From Amia ocellicauda (lineage: Eukaryota > Chordata > Actinopteri > Amiiformes > Amiidae), in the NCBI RefSeq assembly GCF_036373705.1, contig NC_089851.1:51808312-51872311 (forward strand): DNA of 64,000 nucleotides, in the 5' to 3' direction. Shown here in pieces: positions 32,589-43,035 of the stretch (position 1 is its first letter; every line of letters starts with the position of its first letter). A program made the translations under genes and the position numbers. Below the pieces are notes generated by a model. It did not search any database. It saw only the letters and a list, made by a program, of their open reading frames with translations, and was not told where the DNA came from.

Positions 32589-33057
32589 AGCCCATACCTT
32601 TTTGCAGGACCTCCCTGCTGAACTGGAGTCTTGACATCCGCTTGTCTCCTAAACTAAACAAAGGAACAGAAAACTAGAGGTAGGTCTCCTGCTGGTGGTG
32701 GAGGTTCCAGTGGATTGATGTCAGTGAAAAGGTCTGACTGGAGTCACTGCTCCAGTGGGCTGCGCTGCTTCCCGCTGAGACCTGGTCCTGGTATCCCGTG
32801 GGGTGCTGCCTTCATGAAGCCTGCTCTTCGGTCCCACTGGTCCAGGCAGGACCTTCAGATGGTTCATCCTCAGCTGGGCCTCCCTCGCACCGGAACAGGA
32901 ACACCGCTGGATCAGGAACTCCAAAGGATTCTGGGTCGCCGCCACACTGCCTCTGCTGAAAAAAAAAAGACAAATGCCAATCTCTGCAAAGTCTACTCCA
33001 TGTCCTCCTTCAGGTGGTGAAGAGAAACCCAATTCCAAGATAAAGGAGCACTGGCTA

Positions 33058-33140
33058 TGTCAAAAGCAGGAATCAAACCCATGCCTCTAGGGGAAACTAC
33101 AACCTAACCACAGCACCTTCGACCACTTGGCCATCCTGAC
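33058..33140 (-). pseudogene. tRNA-Leu-like pseudogene (anticodon UAG)
   Basis: Aligns end to end (83 nt) with the tRNA-Leu at 54353-54435. The 5' GTCAGGATGGCC is kept; the anticodon loop GTTAGGT gives UAG; the T-loop is TTTGATT and the 3' acceptor TTTTGAC pairs poorly. Confidence 0.75.
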
Positions 33141-33252
33141 CACCCGGGAGGGTGCTAGCAAAATGAGTAGCAGTCAAGGACTGCCTTCCGGAGCTTGAGC
33201 TGACTGAAGGACACTCACAATGTGGAATAAAGCAGGCAGGGGAGGCAGCGAT

Positions 33253-33330
33253 GCTGCCCTCAACTTTTAGAACTGGAAAAAGACGTGGCGGAAGATATGG
33301 GGGCTGCAAGGGCAGCTCCTCATTAGAATA
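33253..33330. repeat. 78-bp duplication, left copy
   Basis: Identical to 33925-34002 except for one base. Its right edge lies 14 bases into a tRNA-Asp gene. The two copies bracket the LINE tail 33331-33924. Confidence 0.9.
33317..33330 (+). pseudogene. First 14 bases of tRNA-Asp, cut by LINE insertion
   Basis: TCCTCATTAGAATA, the 5' acceptor and start of box A, followed directly by LINE sequence. Confidence 0.7.
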
Positions 33331-33924
33331 CTATTTTATTGTATTTAGTATTTTACATTTACATAAAAACAATTCAATTTTTTAATACTTATGATTAAAA
33401 TCTTTAAAAATCAATTCTTAAAATCACTTAAAAAAATTTAAAATCTTTGTGATTTTAACGAAAAACAAAACAATTAACTTAAAATAAACGTGCACAAAAC
33501 AACAAAACAAACGTGATTAAAGCAAAACTGCTCACCAACTTAAAAGTCAAATACATTGAAAATAACTGAAAATGCATTGGACAAAATAAAAAAAACAATT
33601 AAAAAGGTAAAAATAAAAAACAAACAAAAAAGGTCCAATGCATTTAAAATTAAATCCAAAACAGTCAATGTATTTGACAAAAGAATATAACAAAACTAAA
33701 CCAAAAAACCCCTAAAACAATTAGTGGTTTAAAAACAACTAAATCTTTAAAAACAATTAAGATTCATTTTTAAAATCGTTTTAAAAACAATCATCCATAA
33801 ATTAATTAAAAGATCTTGGACTCGGGCTCCAGCAGGGGGAACTGACCGTCCCCGGAGGTGGGTCCCATCATGGGATCCTGAGCTCCCCCAGATCTTGTAT
33901 GTGCCAGTTCTTATAGGCTTATAG
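33331..33924 (-). mobile_element. 5'-truncated Tx1-like LINE tail inserted in tRNA-Asp
   Basis: The A/T-rich minus-strand tail matches 30180-30290 at its 3' end. The body is 594 bp long and the element is bounded on both sides by the 78-bp duplication. Confidence 0.6.
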
Positions 33925-34002
33925 GCTGCCCTCAACTTTTAGAACTGGAAAAAGACATGGCGGAAGATATGGGGGCTGCAAGGGCAGCTCCTCATTAGAA
34001 TA
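33925..34002. repeat. 78-bp duplication, right copy
   Basis: See 33253-33330; here the tRNA-Asp sequence continues uninterrupted. Confidence 0.9.
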
Positions 34003-34060
34003 GCGTTGAGTATCCCTGCCTGTCATGCGGGAGACTGGGGTTTGATTTCCCGATAGCAGG
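33989..34060 (+). pseudogene. tRNA-Asp (GUC) pseudogene
   Basis: 72 nt collinear with vertebrate tRNA-Asp. The anticodon loop CTGTCAT (GUC) and the anticodon stem are kept. The D-arm (AATAGCGTTGAG) and acceptor 3' strand (ATAGCAG) are degraded, and the T-loop is GTTTGAT-like. Confidence 0.75.
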
Positions 34061-34082
34061 CTCCTTCTCTGGTTTTGCTTCC

Positions 34083-34135
34083 CCCACCTAGGGGGGGAAG
34101 CCTACACAAAGGACTTGGGAACAAGAAAGAAATGT
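34083..34135. repeat. Conserved 3' flank of tRNA-Asp
   Basis: GAAGCCTACACAAAGGACTT recurs inverted at 35764-35808 beside the other tRNA-Asp copy, so the duplicated unit extends beyond the gene. Confidence 0.7.
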
Positions 34136-34331
34136 CACCCCAATGACCAGAGAAAGGAGGAAGAGCAAGAGCAACACAATAATTCCAATAGATTCCAATC
34201 TCTATATGTAGATTTATATATTATAAAGTCATAGAGCGAGAGAGAGAGATTGCAAAAAAATGTGTGAGAGAAACAGATTTTACGAATGGGGGCCAACAAG
34301 CCTTAGGGGGGCTGGCACTATTCTTTGGCGT

Positions 34332-34390
34332 CATAGTCAGCAGGATTCAAACCTGCACGGGGAGACTTCAATGGATAACTAGTCCATAGC
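34332..34390 (-). pseudogene. 5'-truncated tRNA-Ser pseudogene
   Basis: The minus strand matches the anticodon arm, long variable arm (GTCTCCCCGTGCAG) and T-arm of tRNA-Ser. The anticodon position reads AGU, so it has mutated. The 5' third is missing. Confidence 0.65.
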
Positions 34391-34593
34391 GGGGGATGTG
34401 GAGAAGCAGGTGTATCCCGATGAGGAAGGGACAGGGAGCAGATCGCTTTACAGATCAAGAAGGATATAGGATTAAAAGCGTCTGCTAAACCTACTTAAAA
34501 TAATGGACGGGGGTGCTTGACTTATTTTTTTCTGCTGTCTGTTTTCTTTGTGTGTGTTACTCACTCTACTTCTATAATGGACACAATTAAAGT

Positions 34594-35760
34594 ATGAATG
34601 GATGCGTTAAAGAGAGCGGCTGTGTTTTAGTATGTCAAGCAGAAATGCCTGTCCGTGATCTTTTTAGATGCAGATGCACACAGAGCATGCTAGAGGGGGA
34701 GTGGGTCAGGAATTGGAAAGGCGAGATTTGTTTTAGTCATGGGTCAAGACAGAGTGCAGGAGTTACAGTTTTATTTTCAGGGCATTTTAGATTAGTTTCT
34801 GTTTTAATGACTGAGGTGGTGGAAGGACGCCTGCTTGTTGTCAAGGCAGTAGTTGAGAGACGATTGTTTGTTTTTATAAATGTATATGCACCAACAAATG
34901 GCAGGGAGAGAGTGGGGGGGTTAAAACAGCTTGACAATGACAATTATTGATTTTAATTGCACCCTGCATGACAAACTTGACAGGAACCACACTGAGCCGC
35001 ACTCCCAGTCTGCCAGGGAGATGAGGGGGCTGCAGGAGAGGCATGACCTGCAGGATGTGTGGAGGAGTTTGTATTTGGCACGCTGCAGGTGGACAGTGCA
35101 ATGTCCCTGATGGACATTAGCAGGCTGGCAGCAGGCAACCTTCCTGGGTTCTACCGCAGTGTGTTGAGGGCCTGGCAGCTGCTCACAGCCTGACATGTGT
35201 ACAGCTCCCTCATCTTGCACTGGCTGCTCCAGATGCCCATCATCTGGACCGGGGTGTTCCAGCTGCATGATCTGCTGGCTGGAGGATTGTGGACAGCCTG
35301 GAAGGGAAAATGGGTGTGCGCTCCCTGCGCTGGACAGGTATTCTGCTCGGCCGAGGCCGGTGCCACCCTGCCTTCTGAAGGGAAACTGCTGCTGAGGGAG
35401 TGTTTCCTCCAGCTCCAGACCCCAGAGCCCCTGTTCAAGTTCCCCAATTTGCTGGTTTCCCCCTTCCCTGAGGTATGATGGAGGCCTCTCAGGGACCCTG
35501 TTGAGGAGGGGTCCGCAGGAGTTGTCCCTGGATGGGGCCTGTGTGAAGGCCCGGCACCAAACGCAGCTCTTGCCGCTAACTGACATGCCCTGGAGGGACA
35601 GGCTGGGGGGGAGGAGGGGAAGGGGGAGCCAGTATGGCACAGTGTGTATCAGCCACTGCTGAAAAGAGAGCTTGGGATCTGCAGTGGAGAGTGCTCCACG
35701 TTATCATTGCCATCAAGTACTTCCTGTTGCTAATTAACGTTGCACAGTGTGACATCAGTT
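34594..35760 (+). pseudogene. Tx1-type LINE ORF2 remnants (endonuclease and C-terminal part)
   Basis: 34594-34950 encodes an APE-endonuclease segment (KGEICFSHGSRQSAGVTVLF, LFVFINVYAPTNGRE). A frameshifted continuation to about 35070 follows. The reverse-transcriptase core is absent. 35100-35480 carries AGNLPGFYRSVLRAWQLL and other linker-type stretches, and 35640-35700 an EKRAWDLQWRVLH block of the C-terminal domain. It is thus an internally deleted Tx1-group ORF2, plus strand, between two tRNA-Asp copies. Confidence 0.65.
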
Positions 35761-35811
35761 TGCACACCTTTCTCTTTCTTGTTCTCAAGTCCTTTGTGTA
35801 GGCTTCCCCCA

Positions 35812-35881
35812 CCACTCCCCGGAATCAATCCCCGGTCTCCCGCAAGACAGGTAGACATACTCACCACTATACTAATGAGGA
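35812..35881 (-). pseudogene. tRNA-Asp (GUC) pseudogene
   Basis: 5' TCCTCATTAGTATAGTGGTG (box A intact). The anticodon GUC is kept in a damaged stem (TCTAC against GCGGG). The T-arm is shortened by about 2-3 bases. Confidence 0.75.
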
Positions 35882-36078
35882 GCTGCCCCTGGTGCCCCTG
35901 CTGCCCCCACATCTTCCGCCACGTCCTTTTACGGTTCTAAATTTGTCAGAGCAAGGTGAGGGCAGCATCCCTGCCTCACCTGCCTACTTTATTCCACCTT
36001 GTGAGTGTCCTTCGGTCAGCTCAGGCTGCGGAAGGCAATCCTGGACCACTACTCGCATTCCTAGTACCCTGCCGAGTG

Positions 36079-36154
36079 GTCAGGATGTCCGAGCAGTCTA
36101 AGAGGCTGCGTTCATGTTGCAGTCTCCTCTGGAGTTCAAGTCCCACTTCTGACA
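36079..36154 (+). pseudogene. tRNA-Leu pseudogene, T-arm deleted
   Basis: Aligns with tRNA-Leu at 54353. The anticodon loop now reads CAU, and seven bases of the T-arm are missing. The intervening DNA back to tRNA-Asp (35882-36078) matches 54149-54352. Confidence 0.75.
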
Positions 36155-36209
36155 TATCCAGTGTTCCTTTTGCCCTTCTTCAAACGTGTCAGCAGGAGCA
36201 CCTTTGTCT

Positions 36210-36240
36210 GTCTCTGTGGTGTAATCGATTAGCTGTTGAC
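36210..36240 (+). pseudogene. tRNA-Asn 5' fragment
   Basis: GTCTCTGTGGTGTAATCGAT keeps the consensus acceptor and box A. The anticodon arm and 3' half are deleted, joining directly to the T-run that normally follows the gene. Confidence 0.7.
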
Positions 36241-36399
36241 CTTTTCCCCCCACCCCCTGTTATTATTTCTACTTCGGGCGGTCAGCTTGCCAGACTGCGG
36301 CTACAGTAACCTTAAGCTGCTTGCTGCGGACGGCCATCTTGGAAAAATGTATTGAGCGTTTAGAAACTTCCTTTCCATTGCCTAGGCCAACATAAACCA

Positions 36400-36473
36400 A
36401 GGCACTGCTAGGAGTCGAACCCAGGGTTTCCTGTTTACGAGACAAGCGCTTTGACCAACTAAGCCACGGTGCC
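36400..36473 (-). tRNA. tRNA-Thr (CGU), cassette 1
   Basis: 74 nt. Acceptor GGCACCG/CAGTGCC (mismatch at pair 6-67), D-stem GCTT/AAGC, anticodon loop CTCGTAA (CGU), T-loop TTCGACT with intact box B. The anticodon stem has one extra G-U relative to the other copies. No T4 terminator lies close downstream. Confidence 0.8.
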
Positions 36474-36702
36474 AGGACTCTCCCATTCCCCAGTGCCTAC
36501 ACTCAGGTGTAAGAAACAAAACAAAACAAAACAAATTAAACAAAACAAAACAAAACAAAACAAAACAAAACAAAACAAAACAAAATCTGGATGCAGGCTG
36601 CAACAAAGAAAGCACACAGAGGTGAAAATGTAAGGTTGACGGGAGCAACAAGCTCCCTGTTGCGACTGTCCAGGGGCGGCAATGGGAATTGGACGTTAGG
36701 TA

Positions 36703-37622
36703 AGTAGCATAGTAGCATAACAGCAGATCACGGACCACTGTCAATCAGATGCTTGCCTTTCCGTCCATCCATCCATCTATCTATCTATCTATCTTTGACT
36801 CTCGATATCTAACTCTCTTGCTTGCTATCGCTCCCCCAATGGTCAGTAGCATAGTAGCATAACAGCAGATCACGGACCACTGTCAATCAGATGCTTGCCT
36901 TGCCGTCCATCCATCCATCTATCTATCTATCTATCTATGACTCTCGATATCTAACTCTCTTGCTTGCTATCGCTCCCCCAATGGTCAGTAGCATAGTAGC
37001 ATAACAGCAGATCACGGACCACTGTCAATCAGATGCTTGCCTTGCCGTCCATCCATCTATCTATCTATCTATCTATGACTCTCAATATCTAACTCTCTTG
37101 CTTGCTATCGCTACCACAATGGTCAGTAGAATAGTAGCATATCAGGAGATCATAGACCACTGTCAATCAGATGCTTGCCTTGCCGTCCATCCAACCATCT
37201 ATCTATCTATCTATCTTTGACTCTCGATATCTAACTCTCTTGCTTGCTATCGCTCCCCCAATGGTCAGTAGCATAGTAGCATAACAGCAGATCACGGACC
37301 ACTGTCAATCAGATGCTTGCCTTGCCGTCCATCCATCCATCTATCTATCTATCTATCTATCTATGACTCTCGATATCTAACTCTCTTGCTTGCTATCGCT
37401 CCCCCAATGGTCAGTAGCATAGTAGCATAACAGCAGATCACGGACCACTGTCAATCAGATGCTTGCCATGCCGTCCATCCATCCATCTATCTATCTATCT
37501 ATCTATGACTCTCGATATCTAACTCTCTTGCTTGCTATCGCTCCCCCAATGGTCAGTAGCATAGTAGCATAACAGCAGATCACGGACCACTGTCAATCAG
37601 ATGCTTGCCTTGCCATCCATCC

Positions 37623-37653
<31 letters not shown>

Positions 37654-38023
37654 CATCTATCTATCTATCTATGACTCTCGATATCTAACTCTCTTGCTTG
37701 CTATCGCTCCCCCAATGGTCAGTAGCATAGTAGCATAACAGCAGATCACGGACCACTGTCAATCAGATGCTTGCCTTGCCGTCCATCCATCCATCTATCT
37801 ATCTATCTATCTATCTATCTATGACTCTTGATATCTAACTCTCTTGCTTGCTATCGCTACCCCAATGGTCAGTAGAATAGTAGCATATCAGCAGATCATG
37901 GACCACAGTCAATCAGATGCTTGCCTTGCCGTCCATCCATCCATCTATCTATCTATCTATCTAGCTATCTATCTAGCTTTTTAGCTAGCTATCAATCTAT
38001 GACTCTCAATATCTAACTCTCTT
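36703..38023. repeat. Minisatellite block 1 (about 9 units)
   Basis: The unit is about 142 bp: GGTCAGTAGCATAGTAGCAT, ...GGACCACTGTCAATCAGATG, a variable (CATC)n(TATC)n tract, GACTCTCGATATCTAACTC, CTTGCTATCGCTCCCCCAAT. The last two units before the tRNA cassette carry private variants (GACTCTTGATATC; AGAATAGTAGCATATCAGCAG). Confidence 0.9.
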
Positions 38024-38149
38024 GCTTGCTATCGCTCCCCCAATGGTCACGTATGTTGCATTCAACGACAAAGAAAATCGTGTGCTGGAAATGATTTCTG
38101 GCAACTGTGAAGGAACTGCACGACTGCAGCAAGCACAACACCTCCGTCT

Positions 38150-38223
38150 GTGTCTGTGGCGCAATCGGTCAGCGTGTTCGGCTGTTAACCGAAAGGATGG
38201 TGGTTTGAATCCACCCAGGGACG
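38150..38223 (+). tRNA. tRNA-Asn (GUU), cassette 2
   Basis: 74 nt. The anticodon stem-loop TTCGG-CTGTTAA-CCGAA gives GUU. Box A TGGCGCAATCGG is intact. The acceptor GTGTCTG/CAGGGAC has a G-G mismatch at pair 3-70, and the T-loop is TTTGAAT (C56 to U). T4 terminator at 38230-38233. Probably weak or non-functional, but structurally close to a gene. Confidence 0.8.
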
Positions 38224-38319
38224 GCCCACTTTTCCCCCCGCCCCTTGTTATTGTTTCTACTTCTGGCGGTCACCTTGCCAGACTGCGGCTACAGTAACCT
38301 TAAGCTGCTTGCTGCGGAC

Positions 38320-38330
38320 GGCCATCTTGG
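38320..38330. promoter_or_regulatory. YY1-like GGCCATCTTGG between tRNA-Asn and tRNA-Thr
   Basis: Present in every cassette at the same place, about 100 bp after tRNA-Asn. Binding is inference. Confidence 0.3.
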
Positions 38331-38387
38331 AAAAATGTATTGAGCGTTTAGAAACTTCCTTTCCATTGCCTAGGCCAACATAAACCA

Positions 38388-38461
38388 AGGCACTGCTAGG
38401 AGTCAATCCCAGGGTTTCCTGTTTACGAGACAGGCGCTTTGACCAACTAAGCCACGGTGCC
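38388..38461 (-). tRNA. tRNA-Thr (CGU), cassette 2
   Basis: As cassette 1 but with T-loop ATTGACT instead of TTCGACT, damaging box B. Cassettes 3 and 4 share this change. Confidence 0.7.
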
Positions 38462-38671
38462 AGGACTCTCCCATTCCCCAGTGCCTACACTCAGGCGTAA
38501 GAAACAAAACAAAACCAAACAAAACAAAACAAAACAAAACAAAACAAAACAAAATCTGGATGCAGGCTGCAACAAAGGAAGCACACAGAGGTGAAAACGT
38601 AAGGTTGACGGGAGCAACAAGCTCCCTGTTGCGAATGTCCAGGGGCGGCAATGGGAATTGGACGTTAGGTA

Positions 38672-39254
38672 AGTAGCATAGTAGCATAACAGCAGATCAC
38701 GGACCACTGTCAATCAGATGCTTGCCTTTCTGTCCATCCATCCATCTATCTATCTATCTATCTATGACTCTCGATATCTAACTCTCTTGCTTGCTATCGC
38801 TCCCCCAATGGTCAGTAGCATAGTAGCATAACAGCAGATCACGGACCACTGTCAATCAGATGCTTGCCTTGCCGTCCATCCATCCATCTATCTATCTATC
38901 TATCTATGACTCTCGATATCTAACTCTCTTGCTTGCTATCGCTCCCCCAATGGTCAGTAGCATAGTAGCATAACAGCAGATCACGGACCACTGTCAATCA
39001 GATGCTTGCCTTGCCGTCCATCCATCCATCCATCTATCTATCTATCTATCTATGACTCTCGATATCTAACTCTCTTGCTTGCTATCGCTCCCCCAATGGT
39101 CAGTAGCATAGTAGCATAACAGCAGATCACGGACCACTGTCAATCAGATGCTTGCCTTGCCGTCCATCCATCCATCTATCTATCTATCTATCTAGCTATC
39201 TATCTAGCTTTTTAGCTAGCTATCAATCTATGACTCTCAATATCTAACTCTCTT
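38672..39254. repeat. Minisatellite block 2 (about 4 units)
   Basis: Same unit. The first unit has CCTTTCTGTCC, shared with blocks 3 and 4. Confidence 0.9.
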
Positions 39255-39380
39255 GCTTGCTATCGCTCCCCCAATGGTCACGTATGTTGCATTCAACGAC
39301 AAAGAAAATCGTGTGCTGGAAATGATTTCTGGCAACTGTGAAGGAACTGCACGACTGCAGCAAGCACAACACCTCCGTCT

Positions 39381-39454
39381 GTGTCTGTGGCGCAATCGGT
39401 CAGCGTGTTCGGCTGTTAACCGAAAGGATGGTGGTTTGAATCCACCCAGGGACG
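39381..39454 (+). tRNA. tRNA-Asn (GUU), cassette 3
   Basis: Identical to 38150-38223. Confidence 0.8.
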
Positions 39455-39618
39455 GCCCACTTTTCCCCCCGCCCCTTGTTATTGTTTCTACTTCTGGCGG
39501 TCACCTTGCCAGACTGCGGCTACAGTAACCTTAAGCTGCTTGCTGCGGACGGCCATCTTGGAAAAATGTATTGAGCGTTTAGAAACTTCCTTTCCATTGC
39601 CTAGGCCAACATAAACCA

Positions 39619-39692
39619 AGGCACTGCTAGGAGTCAATCCCAGGGTTTCCTGTTTACGAGACAGGCGCTTTGACCAACTAAGCCACGGTGCC
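39619..39692 (-). tRNA. tRNA-Thr (CGU), cassette 3
   Basis: Identical to 38388-38461, including the ATTGACT T-loop. Confidence 0.7.
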
Positions 39693-39902
39693 AGGACTCT
39701 CCCATTCCCCAGTGCCTACACTCAGGCGTAAGAAACAAAACAAAACCAAACAAAACAAAACAAAACAAAACAAAACAAAACAAAATCTGGATGCAGGCTG
39801 CAACAAAGGAAGCACACAGAGGTGAAAACGTAAGGTTGACGGGAGCAACAAGCTCCCTGTTGCGAATGTCCAGGGGCGGCAATGGGAATTGGACGTTAGG
39901 TA

Positions 39903-41986
39903 AGTAGCATAGTAGCATAACAGCAGATCACGGACCACTGTCAATCAGATGCTTGCCTTTCTGTCCATCCATCCATCTATCTATCTATCTATCTATGACT
40001 CTCGATATCTAACTCTCTTGCTTGCTATCGCTCCCCCAATGGTCAGTAGCATAGTAGCATAACAGCAGATCACGGACCACTGTCAATCAGATGCTTGCCT
40101 TGCCGTCCATCCATCCATCTATCTATCTATCTATCTATGACTCTCGATATCTAACTCTCTTGCTTGCTATCGCTCCCCCAATGGTCAGTAGCATAGTAGC
40201 ATAACAGCAGATCACGGACCACTGTCAATCAGATGCTTGCCTTGCCGTCCATCCATCCATCCATCTATCTATCTATCTATCTATGACTCTCGATATCTAA
40301 CTCTCTTGCTTGCTATCGCTCCCCCAATGGTCAGTAGCATAGTAGCATAACAGCAGATCACGGACCACTGTCAATCAGATGCTTGCCTTGCCGTCCATCC
40401 ATCCATCCATCTATCTATCTATCTATCTATGACTCTCGATATCTAACTCTCTTGCTTGCTATCGCTCCCCCAATGGTCAGTAGCATAGTAGCATAACAGC
40501 AGATCATGGACCACTGTCAATCAGATGCTTGCCTTGCCGTCCATCCATCCATCTATCTATCTATCTATCTATGACTCTCGATATCTAACTCTCTTGCTTG
40601 CTATCGCTCCCCCAATGGTCAGTAGCATAGTAGCATAACAGCAGATCACGGACCACTGTCAATCAGATGCTTGCCTTGCCGTCCATCCATCCATCCATCT
40701 ATCTATCTACCTATCTATGACTCTCGATATCTAACTCTCTTGCTTGCTATCGCTCCCCCAATGGTCAGTAGCATAGTAGCATAACAGCAGATCATGGACC
40801 ACTGTCAATCAGATGCTTGCCTTGCCGTCCATCCATCCATCCATCTATCTATCTATCTATCTATGACTCTCGATATCTAACTCTCTTGCTTGCTATCGCT
40901 CCCCCAATGGTCAGTAGCATAGTAGCATAACAGCAGATCACGGACCACTGTCAATCAGATGCTTGCCTTGCCGTCCATCCATCCATCCATCTATCTATCT
41001 ATCTATCTATGACTCTCGATATCTAACTCTCTTGCTTGCTATCGCTCCCCCAATGGTCAGTAGCATAGTAGCATAACAGCAGATCACGGACCACTGTCAA
41101 TCAGATGCTTGCCTTGCCGTCCATCCATCCATCCATCTATCTATCTATCTATCTATGACTCTCGATATCTAACTCTCTTGCTTGCTATCGCTCCCCCAAT
41201 GGTCAGTAGCATAGTAGCATAACAGCAGATCACGGACCACTGTCAATCAGATGCTTGCCTTGCCGTCCATCCATCCATCTATCTATCTATCTATCTATGA
41301 CTCTCGATATCTAACTCTCTTGCTTGCTATCGCTCCCCCAATGGTCAGTAGCATAGTAGCATAACAGGAGATCACGGACCACTGTCAATCAGATGCTTGC
41401 CTTGCCGTCCATCCATCCATCTATCTATCTATCTATCTATGACTCTCGATATCTAACTCTCTTGCTTGCTATCGCTCCCCCAATGGTCAGTAGAATAGTA
41501 GCATATCAGGAGATCATAGACCACTGTCAATCAGATGCTTGCCTTGCCGTCCATCCATCCATCTATCTATCTATCTATCTTTGACTCTCGATATCTAACT
41601 CTCTTGCTTGCTATCGCTCCCCCAATGGTCAGTAGCATAGTAGCATAACAGCAGATCACGGACCACTGTCAATCAGATGCTTGCCTTGCCGTCCATCCAT
41701 CCATCTATCTATCTATCTATCTATCTATGACTCTCGATATCTAACTCTCTTGCTTGCTATCGCTCCCCCAATGGTCAGTAGCATAGTAGCATAACAGCAG
41801 ATCACGGACCACTGTCAATCAGATGCTTGCCATGCCGTCCATCCATCCATCTATCTATCTATCTATCTATGACTCTCGATATCTAACTCTCTTGCTTGCT
41901 ATCGCTCCCCCAATGGTCAGTAGCATAGTAGCATAACAGCAGATCACGGACCACTGTCAATCAGATGCTTGCCTTGCCATCCATCC

Positions 41987-42017
<31 letters not shown>

Positions 42018-42387
42018 CATCTATCTATCTATCTATGACTCTCGATATCTAACTCTCTTGCTTGCTATCGCTCCCCCAATGGTCAGTAGCATAGTAGCAT
42101 AACAGCAGATCACGGACCACTGTCAATCAGATGCTTGCCTTGCCGTCCATCCATCCATCTATCTATCTATCTATCTATCTATCTATGACTCTTGATATCT
42201 AACTCTCTTGCTTGCTATCGCTACCCCAATGGTCAGTAGAATAGTAGCATATCAGCAGATCATGGACCACAGTCAATCAGATGCTTGCCTTGCCGTCCAT
42301 CCATCCATCTATCTATCTATCTATCTAGCTATCTATCTAGCTTTTTAGCTAGCTATCAATCTATGACTCTCAATATCTAACTCTCTT
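39903..42387. repeat. Minisatellite block 3 (about 17 units)
   Basis: The last 900 bp matches block 1 in register (offset 4364), including the ATCAGGAGATCATAGACC variant unit at 41500. Confidence 0.9.
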
Positions 42388-42513
42388 GCTTGCTATCGCT
42401 CCCCCAATGGTCACGTATGTTGCATTCAACGACAAAGAAAATCGTGTGCTGGAAATGATTTCTGGCAACTGTGAAGGAACTGCACGACTGCAGCAAGCAC
42501 AACACCTCCGTCT

Positions 42514-42587
42514 GTGTCTGTGGCGCAATCGGTCAGCGTGTTCGGCTGTTAACCGAAAGGATGGTGGTTTGAATCCACCCAGGGACG
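42514..42587 (+). tRNA. tRNA-Asn (GUU), cassette 4
   Basis: Identical to 38150-38223. Confidence 0.8.
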
Positions 42588-42751
42588 GCCCACTTTTCCC
42601 CCCGCCCCTTGTTATTGTTTCTACTTCTGGCGGTCACCTTGCCAGACTGCGGCTACAGTAACCTTAAGCTGCTTGCTGCGGACGGCCATCTTGGAAAAAT
42701 GTATTGAGCGTTTAGAAACTTCCTTTCCATTGCCTAGGCCAACATAAACCA

Positions 42752-42825
42752 AGGCACTGCTAGGAGTCAATCCCAGGGTTTCCTGTTTACGAGACAGGCG
42801 CTTTGACCAACTAAGCCACGGTGCC
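42752..42825 (-). tRNA. tRNA-Thr (CGU), cassette 4
   Basis: Identical to 38388-38461, including the ATTGACT T-loop. Confidence 0.7.
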
Positions 42826-43035
42826 AGGACTCTCCCATTCCCCAGTGCCTACACTCAGGCGTAAGAAACAAAACAAAACCAAACAAAACAAAACAAAACA
42901 AAACAAAACAAAACAAAATCTGGATGCAGGCTGCAACAAAGGAAGCACACAGAGGTGAAAACGTAAGGTTGACGGGAGCAACAAGCTCCCTGTTGCGAAT
43001 GTCCAGGGGCGGCAATGGGAATTGGACGTTAGGTA

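Larger units (their letters stand above)
30180..32660 (-). mobile_element. Tx1-like LINE remnant (3' tail and ORF1 region)
   Basis: The tail at 30180-30290 matches the LINE tail at 33331-33440 (shared TATTTTACATT...AAA blocks; minus strand ends ...AATAAAA). Farther right, an ORF1-type CCHC protein is recognisable. A SINE is inserted at 31095-31304. ORF2 is missing from this copy. Confidence 0.55.

Noticed and set aside
34921-35640. 239-residue minus-strand ORF
   Set aside because: Antisense shadow of Tx1 ORF2 remnants on the plus strand.
38022-38297. Repeated 91-residue ORFs (also at 39253, 42386, 48265, 51717, 53129) as a multi-copy protein family
   Set aside because: They read straight through tRNA-Asn and its flanks; repetition comes from the array, not from protein selection.
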